Shown: one piece after another, positions 46,450 through 57,808 of the stretch
How the letters are laid out: every line of letters starts with the position of its first letter
Position numbering within the stretch: position 1 is the first letter of the stretch
Assembly: GCA_022495995.1 (NCBI GenBank)
Contig: JAFEMH010000161.1
Coordinates: 682,001 to 746,000, forward strand
Reading direction: 5' to 3'
Length of the DNA: 64,000 bases
From: Adenophora triphylla var. japonica
Taxonomy: Eukaryota > Streptophyta > Magnoliopsida > Asterales > Campanulaceae
Position numbers and translations under genes: made by a program
The notes under the pieces: generated by a model
Databases searched by the model: none
What the model saw: the letters and a program-made list of their open reading frames with translations, nothing else
Told to the model about the DNA's origin: nothing

Positions 46450-47055
46450 TTAAACTAGTTTTATTGAAAACACGAAAAGCTTTAGAATGTTTAGCATACC
46501 CAACAAAAATACCTTCGTCGGCCTTGGCTCCGAATTTACCTCTATTTTCTCTTCCGTTGTAGATGACAAAACATTTGCAGCCAAAAATCTTGAAGAATGC
46601 AATGTTGGGGGTTCTTCCTCGCCAAAGCTCATAGGAGTCTTATTATAGGTTTTGTTGATGAGGGAGCGGTTCGAGTGAAGCATGCGGTATTGATTGCTTC
46701 AAATTTCAAAATACCGAGGTAGCTTCGCTTCGTATATCATTGTCTTTCCAAATTTCAATCAACGCCCTATTCTTCCTTTCCACAACCCCATTTTGTTGTG
46801 GAACACCACTGTGGAAAAATTGTGATCAATCCCATGGTCATCACAATACTGAGCAACACCGTTGTTCTTAAATTCTGTTCCATTATCTGATCGAACACTA
46901 ACGATGTCATCTTCTTTTTGAGTTTGGAGCCGTCTGAAGAGTGCGGTGAGAATCTCAAAACAATCATCTTTAGAAATCATCATCTCAACCCACGTATATC
47001 TTGAGTAATCATCCACCACCACTAAAGTATATCTATTTCCTCCAATGCCGGGCAA
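46450..47055 (-). pseudogene. Integrase of Copia 2
   Basis: DDYSRYTWVEMM carries the first catalytic Asp and RSDNGTEFKN the second (about 46885). The Glu-containing part (WKGRIGR) near 46765 is altered. The C-terminal part lies at 46450-46683 (NKTPMSFGEEEPP). Confidence 0.8.
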
Positions 47056-47059
47056 GTGG

Positions 47060-47695
47060 TTACGGGTCCAAATAAATCAATGTGAAGCAGCTTGTAAGCA
47101 TCTTGAAGTTGATGGAGCGGTCTTGCCGTGAAAGACGACGCTGATCGCTACCAAGCTGGCATGCACTGCATTTCTCTGGATGGTGGTCAGCCACTTTAGG
47201 TAAACCACGAACGAGGTTTTCCCTACCAATCTTTGCAAGATACTTGAAGTTCAAGTGGCTCAACCTCTTGTGCCATAGCCAACTATTTTCGCTCACATTC
47301 TTAGCTACAAAACAGAGATTAGTAATACTACATGCAGAATTTAGATCAATAATGTAAATATTACTCTTACGAATCCCTGTGAGTAGGGTGACGCCGGAAA
47401 TGCTATCTTTGATAAAGCAATTTGATGACGTGAAGTTGCAAAGCATTCCTTTGTCGCAAAATTGAGAAATTGAAAGGAGGTTGTGCTTGAGTCCATCGAC
47501 AAGTGAAACCTTCTCAATGGTTAGGTTTCCTCTCCTTATAACACCATATCCAATGGTCTTGCCTTTGTTGTTGTCACCAAAGGTTACAGACGGACCACTT
47601 GCTTCAACGACATCTTCAAGTAATGTTCTATCTCCAAATATATGTCTTGAGCAAACCACTATCAAGATACCATTCATTATCCTTGGAGTGACCAA
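47060..47695 (-). pseudogene. Protease remnant and pre-integrase domain of Copia 2
   Basis: CSRHIFGD (about 47640) is the remnant of the Copia protease GCSRHMTGD site. The Asp-Ser-Gly is lost. Downstream are NLLSISQFCDKGM and the pre-integrase HHCC-like block WLWHKRLSHLNFKYLAKI...CSACQLG. Confidence 0.75.
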
Positions 47696-49137
47696 CCATG
47701 AAGCGAGAGGACCCGAAATGTAAACATTAAGAACGAGGTCCCCTTTATTCCTTGGGTCCCGAAGTTAGCAACCCTTTACAACCCACACCGCTTGACGGAA
47801 GGAGGTTTACTCTTCCCGGCATTGGATGTGAACCGCAAAAGGCATTCTCGCAGCCTTGTGACCTAAAAAACCATCACACACGTAACATTTATAATAGCTA
47901 CAAGCTTCATGAGGTTTTACTAACTCCTTACTCTTCTTAGGAGTTCCATGCGGTTTGGGACAAGGAAGCGGTTTGGGAGGTGCGGTTCCAGCCTAACATT
48001 CCAAATGATATAAAGGGAACAGCTTTGGTTTGACCACGTATTTCGGGAACGCTATTCCTGCTTTTGAGGGCGTGAGGAGCGGTCGAAGAAGAAGCGCGGT
48101 CGACCCGGAGTTAGCGTAACCTCCTTTTCCACCGTAAGCGGTTGGAGCAGGTATTCTACCAATTCCATAAGCCATTTCCTCTTCAGTGCTTCCACAATCC
48201 TTAGGTTTTAAACACGTAATTCTTCCCATATTGCGTTCCTTTAGGGTAGACATAATTTACTTGTCTTGCTTTACCCTGACCCTTAGCATGCTTCTCCTTA
48301 GGAATTTCTTTAGTTAGTTCTAAATTCCTCATCCTTTTCACTCGAGGATGCACACTTCTCCTCTTCCTCGCATCCAAACCCTAGACCATCCTTAGTTCCA
48401 GGAGGAACTTGGAAGTCCAAGATTTTATCCTTGGTGGATTGAGACTTGAGCCACGAATCAATAATCTTTGGAGATCGTTGATTTGGGTTACCAAGTCATC
48501 ATTCCCGAGTTGAAGTGCAAAGCAACCTTAGTTTCAAGGATGCGGTTTTGATCAAAGAAGAGGAGTCATACTTTTGATTTGGTCCTTAAGATTAGAAATT
48601 TCAGACCTCATCACAGCTTTTCTCCGTCTTGCATGCATTAAGTTCATCATGAGCTAAGCTTAAGGCTTTCTTAAGATTTGAGAATTGATGGATCACCATT
48701 TCACTTTCCTTGAACATCTTTTCATGTTCCATGGGAGAAACCTCTTCCACCACCTTTTTCAAAATTTTCTTTGGAATAGCTTTTGAAGGTGGAGCAGTTT
48801 TAGATGAGAAAATGGGACGTGAATACGAACAATTTCCTATCTTAACGCTAGGAGTAAGTTTAATATCATCATCCAATTTATAATTTGGAAGTTTTGCAAA
48901 AACCTCCTTTTCCTCCATATCATGCAACTCAAATGATTCGTAATCCGAGTCATCGAAGCTGTCCGCAACTAAGCGAGGTTAACCTCTTCGGTTTCACCGT
49001 CACTTCCATCCTCGTAATCTGTTTCAATCCAAGTTGCTAATTCCTTGGAATTCTCTTCCTCCTCAAAGAACCATTCCCTTACGATGAGAAAATTTCAAGG
49101 AAAAGTTTTCTTTTCATATATTCATATTTAGGCCGTG
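47696..49137 (-). pseudogene. gag-protease linker of Copia 2
   Basis: Only pieces are readable. The best is 48601-48927 (KLDDDIKLTPSVKIG, a Lys-rich coiled stretch). The rest is frame-broken. Confidence 0.5.
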
Positions 49138-50118
49138 GACACTCGGATGCAAAGTGGCCGGGTTTCCTACAGCTTGTAGCAAACCAAGTCACTCTTCTTC
49201 TTTGTATCTCGCAGCCCTAGAAAATGTTGCAGGAGGTTTGCCTTTTGAAAATGATTTTGTGAAAGGTTTTGAAGATTTTCTGAATTTTTGGAATCTTTTC
49301 ACAAACATGGCAAAATCATCATCATCCATCTCGATGAGTGATGAGGTTGATATGGAAGGATCGATGGTTTGATTGGATGTGGATGGTTTCTCTTCATGTT
49401 CCACTACGTACATAGAAAGCGATTTGGTTTTCCCTTCTATCTCTTCAATATGATTTAATTTAAGTTCATAGACTCTAAGATTGGCATACAAGTTACTTAA
49501 CGACCAAGTACCCAATACTTTGGAGTCTTCTAGAGAGGTAGCCTTATTTACCCATCTAGAACCTAAAGCGTATAGGAAAGTCATATTGATTTCCTTATCG
49601 GTTAAAGTTTTACCAAGAGATCTACAAGCATTAACTACCTCAACATAGCGATCGTAGGTTTGACGCAAGGTTTCGTTGGGTTTTCGTTGAAGTTGTTGTA
49701 GGATCTTTCAACAAAGTGTATAATTTGTTTTCCTTGCACTCTTCATCACCTTCGAGGTAGCTCTCTATGGCATCCCACATCTCGCTTTGCGGTTTTGAGG
49801 TACATCACTTTCGAAGAGTTGATACGGGGAGGGTTCCGTAAATGATGAACCTAGCCTTGCCGTCCAAGGCAACTATTCTCTTCTCTTCATCCGACCACTC
49901 TTCTTTTGGCTTTTTGACCTCGGAGTTTCAAAGATTGGTGGTTGCATCGTGTTGGCCTTCATTGGAACTAGAGGGCCATTGATCACGCATTCCACCAGCA
50001 TTTCATCTATAGTTTCCAAATGAATGAGCATTCGGCACTTCCAGATGTCAAAGTGGTCTTCGTCCAAAATTGGAATGTGTGAATAGTTAACAGTAGTCAT
50101 TGTCTTTGAGGTTGCCAT
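49138..50118 (-). pseudogene. gag of Copia 2
   Basis: The start is MATSKTMTTVNYSHIP just after the PBS leader. The UBN2-type capsid region follows (RQTYDRYVEVVNACRSLGKT, TFLYALGSRWVNKATSLEDS). A CCHC knuckle CRKPGHFASEC lies near 49140-49180. One inserted base displaces its first Cys. Gag packages element RNA. Confidence 0.8.
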
Positions 50119-50172
50119 ATCGAATCGGCACACAAGCTGTTAAGCTTGAAAACAAAGTGGTTTTAAAATGTG

Positions 50173-50186
50173 TTAGCTCGATACCA
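50173..50186 (-). other. PBS of Copia 2
   Basis: On the minus strand TGGTATCGAGCTAA follows the LTR end by two bases. It is a variant of the initiator-Met tRNA site TGGTATCAGAGC. Confidence 0.8.
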
Positions 50187-50188
50187 CT

Positions 50189-51616
50189 TGTTGGTCCCAA
50201 AGGTGGCAACAAGGGTGAAAATACAAACAGAGGGGGGTGAATAGTCGTATAAAATTTTTCGCCCTCAATTTAAAACTAAACCTCTATACTTACAAAACCT
50301 CTTGCAAAGGTGTAAGAAACCGCAAGTAGAGTTATAAAATGCACATCGGAATAATGAAGTTACAAAGCGGTTTTGAGAGAGGCGGTTTTGCAAGCGGTTT
50401 GATAGTGAGGTTTTCTCGAAAGTGCGGTTTGCAAAAGTGAAGTCTAGACAATGTTAACTCCAAACACAATTTTCACAATAAGGATAACTATATAAAGATC
50501 AAACAAAGAAAAGGAAGATAATTAGCAAGCACAAGAAATATAAATGCGTAAAGTATATGAACACAATATTTGGAGTGGTTCAATCGATAAACGATCTACG
50601 TCCACTACCAAGATGGTTAGTCTTGGATTTCTAAGAGAGATTTTATATTGAGTATTTGAGAGATTACAAAGTACAATAAAATCTTTACTATGAAGAACAA
50701 ATCCAAGACTATAACCAAGCAGATCTCAAATGAATAAACTATATGTTTAAACAAGAGAGGTGTGTGTGTGAAACAAGATCAAGGCTCTTTAAATCTGCGA
50801 GATGTAGAGCTCAATGATTCTTGAATGTGTTAAGGCTTGATTTCGGGGAATATTTCTTGAAGTATGAAGATGAAGATTCAAAGGACTTATGAATTTACGG
50901 GTGAGCTTCAACTTCTCATGAACACAAAGAATTTCTCAAGATTCAAGCAATCTTCAAATGGTGAAGATTAGGGGTATTTATACCCAAGCATCTCAAATAT
51001 AGCCGTTGGATACAAATTGTAAGGACAATACTTGATGCAATCTCATTGGTCCACAACACCCACTTTTGTCCTTTAGGAGTGTTGATGCGGTAAAGGCGAT
51101 CGGACCTCATTTGCAATCAAGGTGGTTAGGACATCTCGTCACCTTTATGAGATCCTTGCGGATCTTGTACGAAAAGTAATCACGTGACAAGATATGGTAG
51201 TTGACTTTTGACATTGCTGACGTGGATTCCAACGGTCAAGTGAGGTTCACTTCAAGTAACCAATCATTGGAGCGGTTCTGGAGAAAGGCGGTTCCACCAG
51301 AGAAGGATTTCCAAGTGCGGTTTGCACTTGTTGTTCAAGCGGTTTCAGATGAAGGGAATCACAAGGCAAAAGGCGGTTACGCCAAGCGGTTCTAAAAGGC
51401 GGTTCTGAAACCCTTGAAACTGCAATCCTAAGATTCAATGATTCTTGAGCCAATCTTCAAGCCTAATTTTAACCTATTCTATAAAATGGACTTAGCTAAA
51501 AAATTGAAGTCTAAGCTTCATTACAAAGGGTCCTAAATTCCTTAAAATAAATAGGAGGTTATGGTATCAATCAAATCTAATACAAAATAGGAGGGTTAAA
51601 ATATGCATACCCAACA
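50189..51616 (-). repeat. 5' LTR of Copia 2
   Basis: TGTTGGTCCC...TACCCAACA, 1428 bp, TATA (minus) at 50974-50983. About ten GCGGTT words lie in the outer and inner parts. Confidence 0.9.
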
Positions 51617-52267
51617 CCCGGCCCTTTCCGAGCTCAACAGACGATCACGACGCATGCCGAAACTCTGCCCGAGCACAACCGACGATTACAACACACGATG
51701 AACCTATGCCCGAGCACAACTAGCGATCCTAACGTAAGCCAAAACTTTTCCCAAGTACTCACCTGACAATCTCGAGGCACTCCGAAGCTCTGTCCGCAGA
51801 CACCGGCACGTCCCGACGCCATCCCGGTCCGTCCCGGAACACTATTCAACACTCAAACACTATTCCCTAGCGGAAGACAGACACGAACCAACATTGGTAA
51901 GGCTTCCTTCCATTTCAATACATCTCAATACGCAGTGTACAATGTAGACATTATATACAACATGCATTTTTAAAAGCACACACACACACACAACTTTTAA
52001 AGAAAGAAGGGGTACCGAAAGACTCGTTTTTACGAGGCAACTTGGGCGCACATTTACTATGCCATTCCTGAGGAGTAACCTGACCTCCGAACTCAAAATC
52101 TCATCACACAACAGCAGTTTTTTAAACTGAGCATTTTCTCAATATTTTGGGCTAAATCAAAACGGCGTGGCAACTCTACAAGCAAAAAACGCAGCGACAC
52201 ACGGTCTCGACTGACCAGATGCCAGATGCCGGGGCGCCCGCACGCCTCTCGGATCCGGGTAATTTCA
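51617..52267 (+). repeat. 3' part of an element-A-type LTR (A')
   Basis: It aligns with 21457-22142 of the element A LTR to the end CGGGTAATTTCA, but with many more differences than the part left of the Copia element. The two-hairpin module is at 52023-52094, with wobble pairs in hairpin 2. The PBS-core copy reads TGGCAACTC. It may not be the other half of the LTR at 37455-37953. Confidence 0.65.
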
Positions 52268-53372
52268 GACAAAGCGTGCCATTGGAAAATACATATGCAA
52301 GGTCGCGCGACATTGTTAGCCACTCCCATGCAGCTATAAATTGAGGCCTTCTTCTCCCATTTCGGGATCCCCTCTCGACCCCTTACTGTCACTCTGCCAA
52401 AATTGGCGTAAATAAACAGTAAACACACACAAACACACACCAATTCTCTCTCTCTCACACACAATTCAACACACACTTCACACACACATATTGAAGCTTC
52501 TAAACTGGATCTGATTTGAGTTCTAATCCTGGTTTCGAAGCTGATATTAGAAGAATTCTATACCCAACTTGGTATAGAATTAGAGGACTTCAAGGGTAAC
52601 ACTCTCTCCCCTTCCTTCTCCCTCTCATCCTTTACCATTCATGCAAAATATATATTGCTTAATCTGCTAATTACGCTTAATCCGAGGCAATTAGTGTAGG
52701 ATTTCAATCGCAATATCTCTGTTTAAATCTGATTCAGTAGATTGTTCATTGTTACATGTTATTGTATGTTTATAAGTCAATTTTGATATATGGTGCATGA
52801 TCATCAAGATGGGTGTGGATCTCTCATATCCACACTCTCTTGAATGTTGTCTATTGATCTATGTGATTTCTGAAATGTATATTTGGTCTTATTCGATCTA
52901 GATTGTCTTTTGTTTGTTCTGCAAATAAGTTCTGTTAAGTCTCTGCAGACTGGCTTGTTGTGTCATGCGACACACTTTGCCAGTCCATGTCCTATGTCAC
53001 GCGACAACATTAGCCAGTTTGCAGAAACGCTCTTCCAATTGTAATCTGTTCTTAGTTTTTGTAATCGGGATGTGGCCCCCCACACCAAGTGGCTCGCAAA
53101 TTGTATTTTTCTCAGTTTATCAATAAAAGCAAAGCACATAAACACATTTCTGTCTCACACATTTGCACACACATTTAAATGATATTGGATGTTTTCATTG
53201 AAAGACTCGTTCACGAGGCGTGTTGGGTGAACTCTCGGTTCTTCCCAACATGTAACCTGACCCCCAAACTCTCTCTCTGATTTCAAAAGGTTATTCAATG
53301 TTTAAAATGGTGTGGCGACTCTTTTTATTATTTACATATTTCCCGTCCCATTTCCAAAACTATATTTTCATA
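52268..53372 (+). repeat. LTR of a further related family (C), probably solo or truncated
   Basis: TATAAATT near 52334, GTCGCGCGAC at 52302-52311 and related GTCATGCGAC / GTCACGCGAC at 52962 and 52996. The two-hairpin module (53206-53250), AACCTGACCCCCAAACTC and GTGTGGCGACTC (about 53311) follow. It ends near ATATTTTCA with no PBS after it. The start is not defined. Confidence 0.5.
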
Positions 53373-53932
53373 CGGGGTATGTTCACATAGGTATACAACA
53401 GGTCTTGACCAATCCAGCCAAACTTGTCTATGTGGCGTATGGTTCAATAAACGTTAAAGAGTCTGTATTGTAATGCCTGATGAGGCTAAGATCTAGTAAA
53501 GCTGCTATTAATAAGGATAATTCCCTTTCTTTTTATATGTTGTCTTGGGATACAATTGTACAAGGATTGAGAGATAGAGGAAAGAAAGAAAATTAAAGTC
53601 AACTCTACTCCATCCATAGAAATAAAGTCTACAAAAATCCCTGAGGTCCATCTCCTCGCTAAATCCAACCAGACCTAGAACTATAGAGCCAATCTTAAAC
53701 ATATCCCAGAATCCAAACTGATTACCCTCCTAAATAACCCTCTCTCGAGGAAGAAAAGAAAGATTCCATGTTGACCCATCTAAAAAAAGTCAATTATTAT
53801 AAAAAATTAAATAATGTATAATTGTATTGCACAAATCTCAAATCCGTATATATCATTTGACCTGTCTCAGCCTAGCTTCACGTGCCTTACTCTTTTAAAT
53901 TAAGCCACATAATTTCGAATCCAGGACCAAAA
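53373..53932. other. Unassigned AT-rich sequence
   Basis: I see no gene, repeat or element end I can support here. Confidence 0.5.
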
Positions 53933-54136
53933 TCAATTGGACCCTTTGGTAATGTGGTTATGCAGGCCCGTGCCATTAGCAACTCTATTGGAGCGGGTGG
54001 CTCTTCTAGCTTGGCATCCCGGTGGGGGAGGAGGCAAATTAGTGTTACGGTTTCCGGCACCAGCGTCCGTGTTTCTACCCGTGTTTTCAGGATTCAGATT
54101 GTCAGAGGCATCAGAAATATGGCCGTCAGATGCCAT
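53933..54136 (-). pseudogene. gag N-terminus of remnant D
   Basis: MASDGHISDASDNLNPENTG begins right after the PBS and a 40-base leader. A Pro run and a basic stretch follow, and then it stops. It is a truncated gag of an element related to element 1, judged by PBS and LTR end. Confidence 0.6.
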
Positions 54137-54175
54137 TGATGTGGTGTAAGTAGAGTTTCAAGGTCAATTAAGCTT

Positions 54176-54195
54176 CGTTCCCAGCAATGGAACCA
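54176..54195 (-). other. PBS of remnant D
   Basis: TGGTTCCATTGCTGGGAACG on the minus strand, two bases after the LTR end ...GCATCA. It parallels element 1. Confidence 0.65.
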
Positions 54196-54197
54196 AC

Positions 54198-54913
54198 TGA
54201 TGCTGCACGGAATATGTTGATCAACCTACGTCCAGCAATTAGGATGATCACCTGGATTTATTGACCTAAAACCAACGAATACACGACTAGCCGGGATGGT
54301 CTCCGACTAAGACCCTCCGGCGTGAGAGTAAGTATCACGTGTTTAGCTTATGAACTATAATTAACTGAAAGGAAATCAATTGAATATCAAATAAGGCATT
54401 ACCTTTTAACGTTGGCTATTGTGAGGTATTTATAGACTTAATAAGAGATTGAGTTGGCGTAGGATTGTACTGAATCCCGAAGATCTTGGAGAGAATCGTG
54501 GACGTAACTGACTCTGTGATTTTAGGAAGCTGTTACGAAAAGAGTTCTAGTCGTGCTACGCCTCTGTAGGTCGTGGTCGCCCGAGTAGATCAAGGTCGAC
54601 CTGACTTTGCACTATAGTCAGATATAATTTGTACAAGGAGATGATCGTATGTCGGACAAAGCTAGGTCAGAACCAATGATGGTTGGACAATGAGCTAGGT
54701 CGACTGATCTTCGCCCCGGCCCAGGCTATGGGCCTTATAATAACTGGGTCGGTCTACTTGATGACGCTGCTGTAATAACGTCTGAATAATTAGGCTTAGT
54801 ATGTTGGGCCTAGCCCATCACATTTATTCCGTTCAGTGGACCCCAACTTTTTGAGTTGACTTTGTCGACCAGGATGTTATAAAAAGTTTGATGAAACCTT
54901 AGGTAGATCGTCA
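54198..54913 (-). repeat. LTR of remnant D
   Basis: The inner end is TGATGC (plus strand). TATA on the minus strand (CTATAAATA) is near 54430. An ACTCTCACGCCGGAGGG block matches the ACTCTCACACCCGAGGG block of the element 1 LTR. It ends at or is cut by family E at 54914. Confidence 0.6.
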
Positions 54914-55029
54914 TGTTAGCGATGCGTGAATTTTGAATAACAGAGTCGCCACTTATTATTTATTTAGGAAAACAATAAGAAAAACCTTATTTATTTAAAA
55001 GAGATTTGAGGGTTCGGGGGTTAAGTTAT

Positions 55030-55077
55030 GGAATGGGTAGGTCGAGGAGCATCCATTCCACCCGATCCGAAGATCGG
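55030..55077 (-). ncRNA. Two-hairpin module of family E LTR, with UUCG tetraloop
   Basis: On the minus strand hairpin 1 is CCGATC-TTCG-GATCGG (55062-55077), the stable C(UUCG)G type. Hairpin 2 is GGAATGG paired with CCATTCC (55030-55036 and 55053-55059). CTTAACCCCCGAACC follows. In the right LTR (59464-59510) hairpin 2 is intact and hairpin 1 is weakened by two changes. Confidence 0.6.
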
Positions 55078-55754
55078 TCTTGCCAATTGAGTATTATCAA
55101 TCTTTTTAATATAATAATTAAAGAATAAGAAAACTCTAATCAATTTCTTGATTAGGAATGTCGGATTATATGCTTCGAGATCGCCTTCATCGATTGAAGG
55201 GACTCTAGGCCAATCCTTTTGATGGGATTACACCACTCTAAAAGCCAATAGAGAGAGATTGAGAAGAAGAAGAGAGTAAAAGTATAGGAATTTACCTAGC
55301 GTTTAGAGAGTATTTGATTTAGAACGTGGTTTTAAGATGTCTTTTCGGTCGAGAAGTGATTTTGGCAGAGTTTCGACTCAATATGAGAGTCAAATCTTGA
55401 TACGGACAGAGCTTCGCCTCAATCCTTGATTCGGGTTTGGATGTTTGTTGATCAACAAGGTTGATAAACAAACTTTAGGTGATTTTAGGGAGGTTTTGTG
55501 AGTGATTTGAAGGAATCTTTCGTGGAGAGAAACCAACAAATTGTGTGTGTTGTGTAGAATTCTGGACCTCTGAAACAGTGGAAGTCACCAAGTATTTATA
55601 GGGGTTTAAGAGGTAGAGGTGGAGAGGTAAAACACTCCTAGGAAGCTTCCAGAACTCAAATTCTATTGGATGACCGGATGGGATAAGATTTTATCAAGAA
55701 AAGAGTTTGAAACGGAGAAGGAGAGTGATTTCTGCACATCCTGTCGAGGGGATA

Positions 55755-55785
55755 TCTCGCGCGAGACACGCTATTCCGCACGAGA
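55755..55785 (-). promoter_or_regulatory. Paired CGCG palindromes upstream of the family E TATA box
   Basis: TCTCGCGCGAGA (55755-55766) and TTCCGCACGAGA (55774-55785), centres 19 bp apart. The right LTR has the same pair at 60186-60197 and 60205-60216. Confidence 0.6.
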
Positions 55786-56269
55786 TAACTAGTCAAATGA
55801 CCGTTTTTTCCTCTTCAGTTGTTCCGTTAGTCAGTTAGGTCCAAAACTAACGAGGTTAGTTAGAAACTTAATGAAACATGACGAAACTGATATGCTTTCA
55901 TCAAAACATAAAAGAGAGATGAAGAGTAGTGTAATCATGAATTATTGGTTCAGAATGGGGTGTCTACAGAGCCCCTCGGCGACAAGACTTATGGAAGAAG
56001 TCATGTCGTCGATAGAAAAGACATCATTCTGAACATTGGGATGGTCGTGCCGCACGGCTGCCTACGTATCTCTAAGAGAGAATCAGACCAAATGTAGTTC
56101 GACTCCAAAACACTAAAAAGGTTATTTTTGGTATTTTGAAAAGCATTTTTGAAAATCAATTTTGAAAGAGAGAAAGGTAAGATCGTACTGAGGAATCAAG
56201 GACTTGACCCAATTCTGATGATACCCAGTTTGTTGATGAAGTTGTTGAAGTGCGCCGTCCGAGGTTACT

Positions 56270-56520
56270 GACGTAGCTTGTTGTTGCCGAGGTCACGGAC
56301 TTTGTTGTCGTTGCCGAGGTCACGGACTTTGAAGTTTGCTGCCATCACAGACTTTGAAGATGTTGCCGAGGTCACGGTCTTGAAGTTTGCTGCCGTCACA
56401 GACTTTGTTGATGTTGCCGAGGTCACGGACTTGAGGTTGCTGCCATCACAGACTTTTTTTTGACGTTGCCGAGGTCACGGACTTGAAGTTGCTACCATCA
56501 CAGACTTTTGAAGTTTGTCG
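56270..56520. repeat. Short tandem repeats in family E LTR
   Basis: GTTGCCGAGGTCACGGACT alternates with GCTGCCATCACAGACTT units, about six rounds. The copy in the right LTR (60710-60950) has small deletions. Confidence 0.75.
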
Positions 56521-57042
56521 GTTGAGGTGGAGGTTTTGTCGGCCCCTGTAATGCAAGGATATATGCACGCTGGTCTCGGATGGACCCGAAACGATTCTTA
56601 CCTTTCTGTACCTGCTAGCACATAAAGATTCCAAGTAGATTTTTCCAGATTTTAGTTGTTTAACTGGACTTACGTGGTGGTGCTCACGTCTGTTCGTGCA
56701 AATGGCCGGTCGGACATTTTGGTGGTGAGTTTATGTATGAGCATATGGTGTATGGAAATGTAGGGACATTTGTATGGATTTATATTTGAGATGGGTGAAC
56801 TGTATGAGTGAACTTGTGTTTGACAAGTTGGGACCAAATCAGGTTTATGCAGAATCTGTTGCTAGTCAGCAAGGCTGTATTGTTTCTTCATTGTTATAGG
56901 ATTTTGATGAGTAACCTTGTGTGAATACATCTAGGTCTGTTGAGAATTTTCATTCTTACTTCTCCTTGAGTCTTGTCTCTAGGAGGCAAACGACTACACA
57001 TCTGTTGACTGTCGTAATGGCTTTATGTCTAAGGCCCTTTGG

Positions 57043-57808
57043 TTTGTTGTTTGGTTTGTTCAAGATCCCTCCTAGTAGGGCGATAAGTAGAGTTATCTTC
57101 AAACTGCCTTTAGAAGACTAAACATGCGGATGACCAATCAAGCCTTGTAGTCGTAGGAAGAGACATGTACCAATCCCTTGCAGCACCTTCTAAAGTTTGA
57201 GGAAAGCATTGGGCCAAGATTGTGTTATCAACGCCCATAGGAAGCATAGCCCAAGTGTAGGTCTCAACATGAGCTCGAGGACAGGTAGTACCATTGAACT
57301 TGGCAATATCGGGTGTCTTGTACTTGAGAGGAAACTTAGTGATGGATTGTTGAAGAGTATCGGGATCAAATGGAACGAATGACCCTTTGGAACTGTCAAG
57401 AGTTGCAAGCTTCTTTTCGAGGTAGTTCTTAGTAACATGGTTACCAAGTTTAGTAGTTTCACCACTGCCTTCTTTCTTGGTTTTAGCACCATTAGAGGTA
57501 TGTTCCTCATCATCGGAGGAGGATGAGGAAGAGGAGTAATCTGATTCTTCCTTTTTCTTACTTGACTTCTTGGTTTTTCTATTCACTTTGGTGTAGGATT
57601 CCTCTTCATCGGAGGAGGATTCCACTTTCTGCTTTTGCTTTCTTCCTTTCTTGACTTTCAAATCATTGAGTTCTTTCATGAGGGCGGCCATTTGGGCGTT
57701 TTGTTCCTCAATTTGCTTACTTTGTTCATCCATCTTAAGCAGAGTTTGGATGAGTTGGGCCTTAGCTTCGTTGATATCGGCCTCGTTGGTAGAAGAAGAA
57801 GCAGACAT
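57043..57808 (-). pseudogene. gag of family E, truncated at both function and structure
   Basis: Start MSASSSTNEADINEAKAQLI. Then a coiled coil (to about residue 50), Lys/Ser/Glu-rich disorder, and the capsid-like domain (FPLKYKTPDIAKFNG, VDNTILAQCFPQTLEG). A TAA at 57110-57112 stands where the sister copy has CAA. Coding similarity continues to about 57043, where the sequence jumps into the LTR at a short shared CAAAC. Confidence 0.8.

Larger units (their letters stand above)
37954..51616 (-). mobile_element. SIRE/Maximus-like Ty1/Copia element (Copia 2), 13.7 kb
   Basis: On the minus strand: 5' LTR (50189-51616), PBS, gag, protease, integrase, RT, RNase H, a long post-pol region with an env-like ORF, polypurine tract and 3' LTR (37954-39390). 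Integrase before RT defines Copia. The size and post-pol ORF suggest the SIRE/Maximus lineage. There is no TSD: the flanks are CCTCC at left and CCCGG at right. The frames are interrupted throughout. Confidence 0.85.
54914..57042 (-). repeat. Left LTR of family E
   Basis: Starts TGTTAGCG on the plus strand. TATA (minus) at 55592-55601. Palindrome pair at 55755-55785. Hairpin module at 55030-55077. PBS-core copy at 54943-54951. Repeats of GTTGCCGAGGTCACGGACT at 56280-56490. The far end is set by loss of similarity after CCCTTTGG. Confidence 0.8.

Noticed and set aside
20722..52272. A 5-bp target duplication for element A (CAAAC at left, GACAA at right)
   Set aside because: The two sequences do not match. 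The right LTR part is probably from another element.
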